From: Eustoma russellianum
Taxonomy: Eukaryota; Streptophyta; Magnoliopsida; Gentianales; Gentianaceae
Assembly: GCA_036186865.1 (NCBI GenBank)
Contig: AP025071.1
Coordinates: 10,151,879 to 10,215,878 of the forward strand
Reading direction: 5' to 3'
Length of the DNA: 64,000 bases
The notes under the pieces are model-generated. The model worked only from the letters and a program-made list of their open reading frames with translations, was not told the origin of the DNA and searched no databases. The translations under genes were made by a program, and so were the position numbers. Shown one piece after another: positions 1-10,118 of this stretch (positions within the stretch are counted from its first letter, which is position 1; every line of letters starts with the position of its first letter).

Positions 1-995
1 AAATTGGATATAGCGGGCCGAAGCCCGGACAGAGCTGCACAGTCCAGCCCTTAACGGGCCGGCTGTTTTAGGGGTCGGCCCAGTAGCAGAATGAAAAATA
101 AAAAAAAAGGGAAGGCTTGGTAGCGGGCCGGGCCGGATGGCCAGCGGACCAGACCAAACCCCAACCGGCCCAAAATCGATGGAAATTAAAAAAAGGTGCA
201 GGCCGGACCCCTGACGGGCCGGGCCAAGACCAGACGCGAAGCAGGGCTGGCTGAAGGGGTCAGCCCAATTGTTAAATTAACTATTACTTTTAGTTTTAAT
301 AATTTCTGAAATTTAGTAAATGAGTTTTAATTAATTTAAAATAGTAATAATTATAGAAAAAATATAAATAAATATCAGAAAATTATAAATAAATTCCAGA
401 AATTATAAAATGCTGAAAGTAACTTATTTTCACTAAATTTTGGTATTTGTGATAATTTATTTAATTAGGATAATTAAGTAATAAATAGAAATAAATTAGA
501 GAAAAATTAGGTAAAATATAGAAAATGCACAATAATTGTATACAAGCCGTGAAAAGTAGATTTAGCATCAATCAACATTTAAATCATTACTCGGATAATA
601 AATGAACCTATATTTGAGTGCCAGAGGATGGTGAGGATGGGTCAAGGGCCTCAGACAATCGTTAAATGAATCTAGATTTGAGTGTTGGAGGATGGTGAGG
701 ATGGGCCAGGGGCCTCAGGCGATTGTGTTTTTGCATTCATGGCACGTGCATTGCATTGATGGCGGGTCGTGACGTATGGGTCACGGGCGCTCAGGATGGT
801 GTACGGTGGCGGGGCCACAACACTCAGGATGGTGTGCGGAGGCGAGGCCACGCACACTCAGTATGGTGATTGTGGGGTGTACGACCTACAGCCACTCAGT
901 TAGAACCCGGGTTCATGCATTGCATGGCGGAGATATCGGCATTTTGTGTGACATGACTTTGTTGCGTGTGACATGCATAGCAGGACATGCATCAC
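1..995 (+). repeat. 5' LTR of Tekay-type element B, left part (starts before window)
   Basis: This matches 19321-20315 almost base for base, which lies in the complete 3' LTR of element B (18192-20871). The LTR is cut at 995 by the insertion of element E1 and resumes at 14171. It is GC-rich near its left end (repeated gggccgg-type runs) and AT-rich at 290-600. Open frames in it (for example 776-1105) have no recognisable protein and are not called as genes. Confidence 0.9.
601..727 (+). repeat. 63-bp direct repeat, two copies, in LTR B
   Basis: Two adjacent units of about 63 bp (601-663 and 664-727), each containing gaggatggtgaggatgggYc and a gcctcag core. The same pair occurs at 19922-20048 in the 3' LTR, so it is part of the LTR design and not a local accident. 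Shorter actcaggatggtgt repeats follow at about 790-870. Confidence 0.75.
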
Positions 996-2764
996 TGTTG
1001 TACCCCAACGATCATGTACTTGAGACTATGATTAAGTGTCAAAATAAAAGCGATGATTCCTCACGAGCGTGTTACTTAAGTCACATTTATCGCTTCCTTA
1101 TTTAAATTCTTCAAGTTCATTTAGGACGAACACTAAATAAGTATACGAGCGAACGTCACGAGGTGTGTGATACACCTTGAGAATTCGGCAAAAGGCCAAT
1201 AATCCCCCTTGAAGTAAACTTGTTCTTGTAAGAATACAAACATAACAATCCTCACAAAGCAAGATTTAAAATCAAAAATGAAATAAAATGAATAAAAATT
1301 ATAAAAATAAATATAGGAATTGATAAATGTGAAAGGACAAAAATACCCCCAACACCCTCAAATTTTCGGCCAAGGAGTAGGAGGATCTAGAATCCTCCAC
1401 ACTCTTCTAAATAAATTATAATTTACAATTTACATAATAGTTCAAATACTAAATAGCAACTTGCATGCAAAGAAATAATAAAAAATGATGCATGCAAGAC
1501 AAGCATGCAAAAAGAAGGAGAAAAGCTTGAAGCTACCCTAGCCTAGGTTCTTCTTCCCTCCTCCTTCCATGCAACCGGTTATGCCCCCTTCCCCATGCCC
1601 CTTGATTTTTAAATATTACAAGACCCATTTCATTTCAACCCCATCTTGAAACCTCTCTCAAGCAAGCCAACACTTAAGAAGTTTTCCTTCCCTCCACACC
1701 CCAACATTCGGCCATCCCATCTTGAAGATTAGAAGATATCCTTCAAGTTCCATCTTCAAGCCAAGAAGTGTATAGGTAAGTCTCACTTCTAAGTTCTTAA
1801 GTAGATTCTTCATACAAAATAGTGAAGCTCACATGGGTGTTCTTTTCTCCCCTAAACCGTGGCCTTCATGTTCAAGGAGGTGAAAATCTTCAACACTCTT
1901 AGGTGAAGCTATCTTGCTACACTTGAATCTCCATTCCAAGACTACTTTGGTAAGATGTTTTAGCCTCAAATAAGACTCTATTTTCACTATTTAAGGAAGA
2001 CTAACCTTTCCTTCCTCTTCTTCCAAAATCGTGTGCTCAAGGGAGTAGGAGGAGAAGGATTCCAACTCAACTCACTCCAAAACCAAGCAAAGGCAAAAAC
2101 TTTGGCTTGAAGAGGCAAGTATACACTAATCTCTCATGACTTACCTAAAGAATTAGTGACTTGAATGACTAAAAGTTCTAAAGATATGATCTTTAGTGAA
2201 ATATCTTAAGTCTAAGGTTATATCTTAATGATTCCTTAAGTACAATGCTTTGCATGTGGGTTATTGTGTCTAAGATGGAGTTATTTCTTACATGCAACAT
2301 GGAATGAGGCTGTTTTAGGATGGATTAAGGTGCATCTAAGTGAGTCTAGGCAAGATTAAATTCTTGGTTGGAACTTGAGAGGTCTTAGGAAGACATGCAT
2401 GTAATGGATGTTGGTTTTTATGAGGTTATTTGTAAGACTAGACTAAAATGACTCTTGAATATGTTTCATGTTTGAATATATGTTTTAAAATGTGTTTAAG
2501 AGTCCCCATATGTTTCGGCCTAATGGATGGAAAGAAGGGTGAACCTTGACTCTAAGGAAGAATAACTATTTTGAGCGTGTGTGATACTTGCTTGGTTTAC
2601 CATTTACAAACTGTTTAGTATGATGCAAAGGTGATCTTATAACAAGCATGCAATCTGGATATTCATGTTACAAAGGAATGTAAGTGATGACCAATGACCT
2701 AGTTCATAAGAACAAGAGGAATGGTGAGCATTTGACTTAAACCATGACAATATAGCAAAGTACT

Positions 2765-3700
2765 GGAACTAGGCAGAATGGGATGACATTTTCAACGACC
2801 TGAGAACTGGACTTGCAGACCTTCAATGAAGCTAATTTTTGGCATAACGTTAGTCCTATGAATGTAGCACGAGTGAGAGTTGGAATTTCATTAAAATAAG
2901 CTAAGGATTATTTTTAATAAATTATGCGGTAAAACTGCTCCAGTAGGAAATTCTGGAGCAGGGCAGAATTGGTCCCTGAGTTTAACGAATTTAAAAAGGG
3001 TCTTTTGAACCTTCAATAAATCTGGTCTTTGTCACAGAGCTAGCCCCATGTGTATAGCAGAGTTGAGAGTTGGAATTTTGGTAAAATAAGTTATGGTTAA
3101 TTTTTAATAAAATAATTGGTGAGACTGCTCAGGCTGTAAATTCTGGAACATGACAGAATGATGTAATGTTTTGCATGACCTGAAAAGAGATCTTGTAGAG
3201 GTTCAAAGAGGCTAATTTTCGGTGTGATGACACCATTATGTGTATAGGAAATGTGCAAGCTGGAATTTTGGAAAAAGGAGTTGTGGAATATTTTTAATAA
3301 AATATTTAGTAAAGCTGCTCAGGCTGGAAAGCCTGAAACTGGACAGAACAGGACATTATTTTGTTTTACCCGAAAAAGGACCTTGTGAATAACCAATAAA
3401 GCTGGTTTTTGGCATGATAATAACTCTATGAGTCTAGAAGACATGCCAGTTGAAATTTCAGCAAAATAAGTTCTGGATTATTTTTAATGAATTATTTGGT
3501 AAAACTGCTCAATAGAAATTACTGGAGCCACCCTGAAATTTGTAACGACTTTCCAGGCTTAGAAAAGGAACTTAGAGACATGCAAATGGGCTGAATTTCG
3601 GTAGGATACTAGTCCCACATGTTTATGACATATACGAGTTGGAATTTTTGGAAACCGCGTTACGGATTTACCGTAATTGAATTTTTAGTAAAGTCTGTCA
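2765..3700 (+). repeat. Degenerate tandem array, 190-bp period, in E1 5' LTR
   Basis: The anchor tggaattt (or a one-base variant) recurs at 2881, 3071, 3261, 3451 and 3640, and the anchor 'gctgctca/actgctc' recurs near 2930, 3119, 3309 and 3500. Each unit also carries a 'cagaa(t/c)', a 'gaccttcaataaagct' and a 'cctatgtgtatag' segment in the same order. The copies differ strongly from one another, so the array is old and predates this insertion. Confidence 0.85.
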
Positions 3701-4170
3701 GCCCAGCCTCAGCACCTAAAATAGTTCGGAAAGTAAGTAAGCAAACCCCTTTATGGTTATTGGAATAATCCGCAAATTTTATGACATGTATCTAAACGTA
3801 TTTGTGACAAAAGAATTATGGAAATGGACCTAATTGATTAGCTTAACCGTCCTATGAAAATGAAGTAAAAGTCTTGGAGATATGTAGCTTCCATATTCAT
3901 GTATGTTGATATGTTATAAGGAATGCATACGATTATTCATGTCATGGCTTGCATTTCATATCACGGCATGTATCATGCATGAGCATGAAACTGATTTTCA
4001 TGGATTTTATGATGCAAGCAAGGTTTTATAAACGACTATCCTTTCGTTATGCATGAAAAGTTTTTACGGTCCCATGTTTTTTTTAAGAAAGCTTCATGAT
4101 TCCTTTGCCGGCCAAGCATGCTACTAACCCGACTCCAGACCTGGGGTTAATTGGTCTGATGACATGATAT

Positions 4171-4385
4171 CTGTTCTGGACCCGCTCAGATCCGGGGTTA
4201 ATTGATCTGATATCTGTTCTGGACCCGCTCAGATCCGGGGTTAATTGATCTAATATCTGTTCTGGACCCGCTCAGATCCGGGATTAATTGATCTGATATC
4301 TGTTCTGGACCCGCTCAGATCCGGGGTTAATTGATCTGATTTCTGTTCTGGACCCGCTCAGATCCGGGGTTAATTGATCTGACAC
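4171..4385 (+). repeat. 43-bp minisatellite, 5 copies, in E1 5' LTR
   Basis: Nearly identical 43-bp units start at 4171, 4214, 4257, 4300 and 4343, each beginning ctgttctggacccgctcaga. A diverged half unit precedes them (about 4130-4160). The 3' LTR has four copies, so the array changed length after insertion or during reverse transcription. Confidence 0.95.
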
Positions 4386-5083
4386 TCTGTTTTATGACAC
4401 GTTATTTATGGGACTATAATGATGTTTTGACATGACATGACATTCATGCATTGCATATTGCATAATTCATGATCACGTTAATATGTGGTATGATACAGTT
4501 AAGGACTTAATATGCCAATAGTGGTTAGCGGTATCTAGAATTATGCTTAGTCCATACCGCCAGTTGACTTCAGGACTTAAGACAGGTATGAGTTGCTATT
4601 CAAAGATTTATGTTGTTACATTCACTTTATAATTCTTTATGTACCTCATGGTCGTTTATTGTATCCTTGCTGGGTGATTTTTATCACTCACACTTTATTT
4701 TTCCCCCAGATAATACCAAGATAGAGTGGATCGAAGATGAGCCGAGGGTACCATATCCATAGGCGTGGAGACATGAAGGGAGATGAACTTAAGGACTTTT
4801 GTGCTACTGAGATGTTTGTATTATGACTATGTTAGTACTCTGTGGGATTTGACTATGATGTTTTGTGTGACTGCTACTTTGCGGACCTAGTTATTTCGTA
4901 ATGCATGTTTAATTTGGAAAGTTTTAATTCTGCCTAAGTTTTACTGTCATGTTAAATGTTAACATGGGAATCCATGACTTATATTATGGATTTTCGTATG
5001 TTACGCATGACGCTTTGTACTCTCCTTAGTGAAGTACGGCGGGTGCACCGTATCCGGACGAGGCCCGGGTGTGGGGCGCTACA

Positions 5084-5103
5084 GGTGGTATCAGAGCCCA
5101 GGC
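5084..5103 (+). other. Primer-binding site of E1 (initiator Met tRNA)
   Basis: ggtggtatcagagccc begins immediately after the LTR. The tggtatcagagc core is the usual plant complement to the 3' end of initiator methionine tRNA, which primes minus-strand cDNA synthesis. Confidence 0.9.
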
Positions 5104-5383
5104 TCTAGATTACGGGCAGAATGTAGGACTAAGTTATGACCTTAGCAATCTAAGTTTGATCGTAGACCTAAGTCATGATTTTAGATGAGTGGCGACCTTA
5201 GAATAGGACCACTTAGACCGGGTTTAGGATGTGATTTAATAACTAATCCTAAACTATGAAAGCTAGGCCAATGACATAAGACATGCCTTTTTATCCCCTT
5301 TACTTATGAGCTTTCGATTCTGGTCCTTAGTCGAATTCAACTGATTTTAATTCCGATATACTAAATAGATGCTAAACTCATAA

Positions 5384-6551
5384 GTGCAGATGGTGAGACC
5401 ACGTGGCAGACCTCCGAGAGCCCAACCAGCTGCTCAGGAGCCCATTCCACCGCCACCAGCACAGGTCCCGCCGCCACCACAGCCGGACCACAATCCTCCA
5501 CCGCCAGCTCCACAGGCACCGGTTCCTCCGGTCATTCCAGACATGAATACTTTTCAGACTTTTTGTCAAGTTGTTACTCAGATAGGGCAAGGCTTAATTC
5601 ACCAGAATGTCCCACCTCAGCCACATTAGCCAGTAAGGGATGCCCAATACTATTTTGAGAAGCTCAAGAGGGCTAACGTACCCCCATTTGAAGGAAAGCC
5701 AGACCATGATATCGCAGAAAAGTGGCTAGATGAAGTGGAAAACTGTTTTGAGCTAATTCATGCCCCAGAAGAGATGAAAGCTCAGGCCATCCGACCCTTC
5801 CTGATCAGTGAGGCCAATCAATGGTGGAAGACAAATCTGCAGCCTTTGCCCAGACCAATAGCCTGGGAGAGATTTCTACAAGAATTCCATAAGTTTTATA
5901 TTCCCCCGTCTGTCAAATTACAAAAGAGGCATGAATTTGAATCTCTGAAGCAAGAGTCGGGCATGTCAGTAGCTGAATACGCAAATAAGTTCATGGCACT
6001 TGGGAGGTTCCAGCCCGTTACGATGAATGACGAGGAGACGAAAATGCTAAAGTTCGAAAGAGGTCTGAATCCGAGGATTAGGACATGGCTGGTAAACGCA
6101 AATCCTACCAATTTTGGAGCACTCCTAGATGCATGCTACCGCATAGAGAGAGATATTATCCGAAGAGATGACGTGGGCCAGAAACGAGAAAGACAAGGGA
6201 CCGGGAATGAGAAATATAAGAAAGTGGCAAAGAAGAATTTCAGAGGATCAGTTCGTCAAGGACAGAATCAGCACCGCAAGCGAACCCAAAACAATCAGCA
6301 GAAGAATCAGGTCACCTCTCAACAGCCAGCAATCCCAATATGCTCCCACTGCCAGAAGAGGCATGTGGGTGAGTGCAGGTGGAAAACAGGAAAATGCTTT
6401 GGATGCGGCAAAGATGGACACATGATTAAAGATTGTCCAGAAAAAGGAGCGCAGCCGCAGCAGAAACAGAAGAACCAGCGGCCCCGTACAAACGCAAGAG
6501 TGCACGCTATGACCGATGCTGATGTCGAGGAGACTGCTGATGTAGTGACTG
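5384..6551 (+). CDS. gag: E1 gag (capsid/nucleocapsid), one internal TAG
   Basis: Encodes the structural protein that packages element RNA. The N-terminus is proline/glutamine-rich (PPPPAQVPPPPQP). A TAG at 5627-5629 interrupts the frame, which then continues unshifted to the capsid-like part (ENCFELIHAPEEMKAQAIRP, AWERFLQEF). The nucleocapsid has an atypical C-x2-C-x3-H-x3-C finger (from CSHC, about 6340) followed by a standard CCHC knuckle, CFGCGKDGHMIKDC, at 6395-6436. The segment ends ARVHAMTDADVEETADVVTG, a linker typical of plant Ty3/gypsy elements, exactly at the donor of intron 1. The start is the first ATG in frame; the second ATG at 5390 is equally possible. The TAG makes this copy non-autonomous unless it is read through. 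Confidence 0.88.
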
Positions 6552-6632
6552 GTAAGATTTTAAGTTTTATACCTTCAATACATTTCACTATTGCATGTCT
6601 ATCATATTGCTTAGTAATTGTGCATGGTTCAG
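6552..6632 (+). other. Intron-like insert 1 in E1 gag-pol (81 bp, GT-AG)
   Basis: Begins gtaagatttt and ends gcatggttcag, is T-rich, and lies after the first base of a Gly codon (phase 1). Removing it joins DVVTG directly to TILVCSIPENVLFDSG, which is the contiguous arrangement of this gypsy family; without removal 27 hydrophobic residues intrude. Its length is a multiple of three and it has no in-frame stop, so retention keeps the frame open. Splicing itself is inferred. Confidence 0.72.
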
Positions 6633-7474
6633 GAACTATATTAGTGTGTAGCATACCGGAAAATGTGTTGTTTGACAGTGGTGCTAGCCACTCGTTTATC
6701 TCAAAGAAGTTCGCTAAGAATTTAGATCATGATGCACTCCGATTAGAGACACCATATAGAGTACAAGCAGCTGGCGACCAGGTGCTTGTTTCCCATCACA
6801 TACTCAGAAACTGTGCACTTGAGTTTAATGATCAGTTATTTGAGGCCAATTTGATCCCCATATCAATGAGTGATTTTGACGTAATTCTCGGAATGGACTG
6901 GCTCTCAAAGAATCATGCTCACATTAATTGCCGAAGCAGGCAAGTTATCATTAAGAACCCATCTCGAGATGAGGTATCATTCCAAGGAGGAGCCAAATTA
7001 AAGAAACCCTCTAAGAAAGTCTTTGTTAACACAATCCGTGCCAGCCAGGCATTAAGGAAGGGTCATGAAGGATTCTTGGTCTATGTTCTAAGTGCTGAGC
7101 AAGAAGGCCCTACCCATGCACAAGTTCCAATTGTCAAAGAATACCCTGATGTATTTCCTGATGATTTACCTGGACTACCTCCTGATCGGGAGATCGCTTT
7201 CGAAATAAACCTTGTTCCAGGAGCGGAACCCATATCGAAAGCCCCTTATCGCATGGCACCTGCTGAACTAAAGGAATTAAAGGAACAGTTACACGAACTG
7301 TTAGAGAAGAAACTTATTCGCCCCAGTGTTTCACCATGGGGTGCTCCGGTGCTATTCGTGAAAAAGAAAGATGGAAGTATGCGCTTATGCATTGATTACC
7401 GGGAGCTCAACAAAATTACCATAAAGAACAAGTACCCGTTGCCCCGGATTGACGACTTATTCGACCAGCTCAGG
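6633..7474 (+). CDS. pol: E1 protease and N-terminal reverse transcriptase
   Basis: The aspartic protease active site is DSGA in VLFDSGASHSFISKKFAK (Asp codon 6674-6676), and the second conserved block is VILGMDWLSKNHAHINC near 6880. The reverse transcriptase begins around EINLVPGAEPISKAPYRM, followed by LFVKKKDGSMRLCIDYRELN and YPLPRIDDLFDQL. The segment ends with an Arg codon at 7472-7474, exactly at the donor of intron 2. It is in the same frame as gag, so Gag and Pol would be one polyprotein. No frameshift is seen here. Confidence 0.9.
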
Positions 7475-7549
7475 GTAAGTAAATCATAAGTTTAACTTGA
7501 GTAAGATTTAAATCTTTCCCAAAACCCTACCTAAAGTATCTTAATGCAG
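7475..7549 (+). other. Intron-like insert 2 in E1 reverse transcriptase (75 bp, GT-AG)
   Basis: Begins gtaagtaaat (a perfect plant donor) and ends cttaatgcag, with a 'cctaaag' and 'cttaat' stretch upstream that could act as a branch site. It falls between two codons (phase 0), separating DDLFDQLR from GSRIFSKIDLRSGY, which are adjacent in related elements. It contains an in-frame TAA at 7487-7489, so retention would end translation inside reverse transcriptase. E2 has no insert at this position. Confidence 0.78.
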
Positions 7550-7969
7550 GGATCTCGAATCTTTAGTAAGATCGACCTACGATCTGGGTACTTCCAGTTG
7601 AAGATAAAGGTGGAAGATGTTCCTAAGACTGCTTTCAGAACCCGCTATGGACACTATGAGTTTCTAGTCATGCCTTTTGGTTTGACCAATGCCCCTGCCG
7701 CCTTTATGGATCTCATGAACCGAATCTTCCAAGAGCAGTTGGATAAATTTGTGGTAGTCTTTATAGATGACATCTTGATATATTCACCCGACGAAGAGAC
7801 CCACGCAGCCCATTTGAGGACAGTCTTAAATATTCTAAGAGCGAGACAGCTATATGCTAAGTTCAGTAAATGCGAGTTTTGGCTGCGAAGTGTGTCATTT
7901 CTTGGTCATGTGATATCAGAAGATGGGATTTCAGTAGACCCCAAGAAGATTGAAGCTATCACAGAATAG
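7550..7969 (+). CDS. pol: E1 reverse transcriptase, central part, ends in TAG
   Basis: Carries FSKIDLRSGYFQL, then YGHYEFLVMPFGLTNAP, the catalytic FIDD box at 7760-7771 (the polymerase YxDD motif) and FWLRSVSFLGHVISEDGI. TAG at 7967-7969 replaces a codon that is normally Trp in this family (in the ITEWP context), so it looks like a simple TGG to TAG change; the frame continues unshifted into the thumb and RNase H. Confidence 0.9.
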   Translation, partial: GSRIFSKIDLRSGYFQLKIKVEDVPKTAFRTRYGHYEFLVMPFGLTNAPAAFMDLMNRIFQEQLDKFVVVFIDDILIYSPDEETHAAHLRTVLNILRARQLYAKFSKCEFWLRSVSFLGHVISEDGISVDPKKIEAITE

Positions 7970-10075
7970 CCTTGGCCAACAAATGTTACTGAAGTAAGAA
8001 GTTTTCTCGGACTGGCCGGATATTATAGAAAGTTTGTTGAAGGATTCTCGAGGATAGCCATTCCTCTCACCAGATTGACCCAAAAGAAAACTAAATTCGA
8101 GTGGAGTGCCGACTGTGAAAGGAGTTTCTCAGAGCTAAAAGCAAAGTTGACATCCGCACCTATTCTAGCTCAACCCACTCCTGGTGAGAAGTATGTAGTA
8201 TACAGTGATGCTTCGAAGAATGGTCTCGGATGTGTCCTTATGCAGAATGACAAAGTGATAGCTTATGCATCCCGACAGTTGAAACCATTTGAGCAAAACT
8301 ATCTTGTCCACGACCTTGAACTTGCTGCAGTGGTTTTCGCATTGAAAATATGGAGACATTACTTGTATGGCGAAAGATGCGAAATTTATACAGACCACAA
8401 GAGCCTGAAGTATCTATTTACCCAGAAGGAGCTTAATATGCGGCAGCGCAGATGGCTGGAGTTAATAAAGGATTACGATCTTTCCATTCAATATCATCCG
8501 GGAAAAGCTAACAAAGTCGCTGACGCACTAAGTCGAAAAACAAGTCACCCACGACAACCACCTCTTCAGCGAGACATGGAAGAATTTGGCCTTGAAGAAG
8601 TTGACTCAGTCGAAGAAGTTCTTGCCAAGTTAGTTCTTATCCCTTCATTGATTGATAAGATCAAAGAGGCTCAAGGGAGAGATGAAGCATCGAGAAAAAT
8701 CAAAGAAAGGATGAAAGTTAAGCTGCGAGACGACTTTGAGGTCCGCAGTGATGGCAGTTTATGGTATCAGGGACGGCTGTGTGTTCCTGAAGACAAAGAA
8801 CTTAAGGAGGAAGTTTTGAAAGAAGCTCATAATTCTCGATTGTCTATACACCCCGGAACTAATAAGATGTACCAAGACCTCAAACAAAAGTTTTGGTGGC
8901 CTGGTATGAAGAATCAAATAGCAGAATTTGTCGAGCGCTGTCTAATTTGTCAAAGAGTGAAAGCCGAGCACCAAAGACCTGCTGGATTATTGCAACCCTT
9001 AGAAGTGCCGGAATGGAAATGGGATCACATCACCATGGACTTTGTGACTGACTTACCCAAGACTAAGTATGGGAATGATGCTATATGGGTCATTGTAGAT
9101 CGTTTGACTAAGTCCGCACACTTTCTGGCCATGACGATTAAGGCATCTATGGAGAAGTTAGCCTCAATGTACATTGACCATATCGTTTGCTTGCATGGGG
9201 TTCCCATAAGTATCGTATGCGACCGTGACCACCGTTTCACTTCGAGATTTTGGACCGCCTTTCAAAAGGCAATGGGCACAGAAATTAGGATGAGTTCCGC
9301 CTTTCATCCTCAAACAGATGGACAGTCGGAAAGAACAATTCAAACCCTTGAGGATATGCTCCGCGCTTGCATCCTTGATTTCGGAGGAAGCTGGGATAGA
9401 AGCCTTAAACTCGTGGAGTTCTCTTATAATAACAGCTTCCATAGGTCAATCGGGATGGCACCATATGAAGCGCTGTATGGACAAAAATGTCGATCCCCAC
9501 TCTATTGGGACGAAATTGGAGATAAGATCTACACAGGACCTGACATTGTTGAGCATACACGACAAAAAGTAAAATTGGTCCAACAAAGACTAAGAGCTGC
9601 ACAAGATAGAATGAAGATATGGGCAGACGAAAGAAGGAGACCTTTGGAGTTCCAAGAGGGAGAGAAAGTTTTTCTAAAGGTTTCTCCGACTAAGGGTGTT
9701 AAAAGATTTGGCATCAAAGGAAAGCTAAGCCCAAGATTCATTGGACCTTATGAGATACTTGAGAGAGTGGGCGAAGTTGCATACCGCTTGGCGTTTCCAC
9801 CATCCCTTTCTCAGTTGCACGATGTATTCCACGTTTCACAACTTCGGCGATATGTATATGACCCCAGCCACATCCTTGAAGATCAACAGTTGAAAGTTGA
9901 CAAGGATGCATCTTATGAGGAAGAGCCTATAAGGATCGTTGATCGAAAGGAGAAGGCCTTGAGAAAGAGATCCATAACCATGGTGAAGGTACAATGGAGA
10001 CATCATTCGGAGGCAGAAGCAACATGGGAAACCGAGGAAGATATGAGGAGTAGGTACCCGCATCTTTTCGATTAG
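7970..10075 (+). CDS. pol: E1 reverse transcriptase end, RNase H, integrase, chromodomain-like tail
   Basis: Reverse transcriptase connection: NVTEVRSFLGLAGYYRKFVE. RNase H: VVYSDASKNGLG (first catalytic Asp 8207-8209), TDHKSLKY and VADALSRK. Integrase: zinc finger with His in EAHNSRLSIHPG and CLICQ, then the core with Asp in MDFVTDLP (about 9038), Asp in CDRDHRF (about 9221) and Glu in DGQSERTIQ (about 9329). A GPY/F module (FIGPYEILERVG) and a short chromodomain-like end (MVKVQWRHHSEAEATWE) follow, to the stop at 10073-10075. Such a chromodomain would direct integration to particular chromatin. The Ser usual before DRD is Cys here. All key residues are present. Confidence 0.93.
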   Translation, partial: PWPTNVTEVRSFLGLAGYYRKFVEGFSRIAIPLTRLTQKKTKFEWSADCERSFSELKAKLTSAPILAQPTPGEKYVVYSDASKNGLGCVLMQNDKVIAYASRQLKPFEQNYLVHDLELAAVVFALKIWRHYLYGERCEIYTDHKSLKYLFTQKELNMRQRRWLELIKDYDLSIQYHPGKANKVADALSRKTSHPRQPPLQRDMEEFGLEEVDSVEEVLAKLVLIPSLIDKIKEAQGRDEASRKIKERMKVKLRDDFEVRSDGSLWYQGRLCVPEDKELKEEVLKEAHNSRLSIHPGTNKMYQDLKQKFWWPGMKNQIAEFVERCLICQRVKAEHQRPAGLLQPLEVPEWKWDHITMDFVTDLPKTKYGNDAIWVIVDRLTKSAHFLAMTIKASMEKLASMYIDHIVCLHGVPISIVCDRDHRFTSRFWTAFQKAMGTEIRMSSAFHPQTDGQSERTIQTLEDMLRACILDFGGSWDRSLKLVEFSYNNSFHRSIGMAPYEALYGQKCRSPLYWDEIGDKIYTGPDIVEHTRQKVKLVQQRLRAAQDRMKIWADERRRPLEFQEGEKVFLKVSPTKGVKRFGIKGKLSPRFIGPYEILERVGEVAYRLAFPPSLSQLHDVFHVSQLRRYVYDPSHILEDQQLKVDKDASYEEEPIRIVDRKEKALRKRSITMVKVQWRHHSEAEATWETEEDMRSRYPHLFD

Positions 10076-10105
10076 TTCAGAAGTTTTGAGGACGAAACTT
10101 ATAAT

Positions 10106-10118
10106 AAGGGGGGGAGGA
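10106..10118 (+). other. Polypurine tract of E1
   Basis: aagggggggagga lies directly before the TG of the 3' LTR and would prime plus-strand DNA synthesis. It follows the stop codon by about 30 bp. Confidence 0.9.

Larger units (their letters stand above)
996..5083 (+). repeat. 5' LTR of E1
   Basis: Starts tgttgtacccc and ends gggcgctaca, followed directly by the PBS. At 4088 bp it is long, so the two LTRs make up over 60% of the element. It holds a 190-bp-period degenerate array (about 2765-3700) and a 43-bp minisatellite (4171-4385). Near its 3' end the segment ctccttagtgaagtacggcg is shared with LTR B, showing the two families are related. Confidence 0.95.

Noticed and set aside
776..1105. 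109-codon open frame
   Set aside because: It lies in LTR sequence, spans the E1 insertion edge at 996 and has no recognisable protein.
4171..4385. Regular direct repeats that might suggest a CRISPR-like array
   Set aside because: The units are head-to-tail with no unique spacers, lie in an LTR and differ in number between the two LTRs; it is a minisatellite in plant DNA.
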